Virus record (IMG/VR): IMGVR_UViG_3300031825_000362
Location: 1-38,544 of that record
Direction: 5' to 3' (one strand)
Length of the DNA: 38,544 bases
Source: a virus
The notes beneath the pieces were generated by a model, which was given only the letters and a program-made list of their open reading frames with translations, ran no database searches and had not been told where the DNA came from. The position numbers and the translations under genes are program-made. Position 1 is the first letter of the stretch. Every line of letters begins with the position of its first letter. Shown piece by piece: positions 38,205 to 38,544 of the stretch.

Positions 38205-38544
38205 GTATTTTCAGAAGCTTATCTAAAAGAACAATGGCTTTGTTTAAATGGCGAGCAACGTTTATTTCTATCTGACTGTTCAATGCATTTTGCCATCCGG
38301 GGATGGTAACAATCATATCGCACATTGCTAAATGGGAGCAGATAACATTCATGTGCTTTTCCTCGTCTAACAGGTGATGTTCCTCGCCTTCAAAAAGGCT
38401 GTAAGGATTAATACACTTAATACCTCTGTCTGTAAGCTGCTTTTCAGCTTCTTCAAAAGCCTGATAAGCCTGAATTTTGTTTTCTTTGCCTCTGGGGCCG
38501 CAGATGAAGACAGTGTCTTCTTCAATTAACATAGGGTTTTTCAT
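38170..38544 (-). CDS. DUF4406 / nucleoside deoxyribosyltransferase-like protein
   Basis: 124 residues; the ATG lies at the window edge (38544-38542), so a longer start outside cannot be excluded. VFICGPRGKENKIQAYQAFEEAEKQL, then CINPYSLF, then DMIVTIPGWQNALNSQIEINVA follow the order of DUF4406, related to nucleoside 2-deoxyribosyltransferases (GP..., P motif, GW..S.GA/E). Such proteins may act on nucleosides or nucleotide conjugates; the catalytic Glu could be the one in SQIEINVA. Part of the early row. Confidence 0.75.
   Translation of the reverse strand: MKNPMLIEEDTVFICGPRGKENKIQAYQAFEEAEKQLTDRGIKCINPYSLFEGEEHHLLDEEKHMNVICSHLAMCDMIVTIPGWQNALNSQIEINVARHLNKAIVLLDKLLKIHDANHGNAIAG

Noticed and set aside
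1-38544. CRISPR arrays, insertion sequences, reverse transcriptase (DGR) and rRNA
   Set aside because: No regularly spaced direct repeats, transposase, RT motif or rRNA sequence was seen; the only repeats are those listed.
38000-38544. attR copy of the tRNA-Pro 3' end near the right edge
   Set aside because: No copy of GTTCGAATCTTGCCACC is found there; the right prophage boundary lies outside the window.

Overview
The window is the left end and most of the body of a temperate siphovirus-type prophage in a member of the Bacteroidota. The host assignment rests on Bacteroidota-type -7 promoter boxes (TAnnTTTG) upstream of the tRNA gene and elsewhere, AT-rich start regions with little Shine-Dalgarno signal, moderate-to-low GC, and phage protein families I associate with this phylum. 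The host chromosome supplies an alpha/beta hydrolase gene (1-687, minus) and a tRNA-Pro(TGG) gene (877-951). The tRNA is the probable attachment site: a tyrosine integrase starts 115 bp behind it on the same strand. No second copy of the tRNA 3' end is visible, so the right prophage end lies beyond 38544.

Apart from the integrase (1067-2188) and one small gene (28384-28746), every phage gene is on the minus strand. Read in transcription order, from high to low coordinates, they are as follows. (1) 38544-28752: early/replication genes, with a DUF4406-like protein, a large TOPRIM primase-helicase, an ASCH-like protein, a SANT-HNH protein and many small accessory proteins. (2) 27876-28383: an AT-rich divergent control region with repeated TTTTTGTAAC boxes. 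(3) 27875-23339: a 189-residue possible regulator, a structural protein, an S49 protease-scaffold fusion, the major capsid protein and a probable tail tube protein. (4) 23338-22191: an accessory pocket with a secreted DUF4468-like protein and two structured leaders. (5) 22148-18561: the packaging group, with a PLD-like protein, two terminase-small-type proteins and TerL. (6) 18560-17287: a spacer rich in hairpins with two small genes, closed by a strong terminator. (7) 17286-10864: portal, connector, neck/tail proteins and a receptor-binding set (glycine-rich, virion-associated and FN3 proteins). (8) 10815-6057: the lysis cassette (membrane protein, T7-lysozyme-like amidase, unlisted 59-residue holin-like gene) followed by two large tail/baseplate proteins. 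(9) 6016-2181: a small tail protein and the tape measure protein, whose end overlaps the integrase tail to tail.

The main discovery candidate is a set of five minus-strand promoter-like sites built on the 10-mer TGTCCTTTAT (one has a single mismatch). Each sits upstream of one late transcription block: protease/capsid, packaging, portal, lysis/baseplate, and tape measure. In all five a TAnnTTTG-like box lies exactly 18 nt downstream of the 10-mer, and in four of them the start codon follows the 10-mer by only 30-32 nt, which would give nearly leaderless mRNAs. This looks like a coordinated late-promoter regulon read by a phage-specified factor. The 189-residue protein encoded just upstream of the late genes is a candidate factor, but this is inference.

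Other items of interest are a compact three-way-junction RNA with its own -7 box and U-tract, a leader able to hide its start codon in a 12-bp helix, an inverted-repeat-flanked small gene, a protease-scaffold fusion with an internal start, and a GTG start codon held in a hairpin. No database searches were possible; all family names are from reading motifs and recollection of the families.
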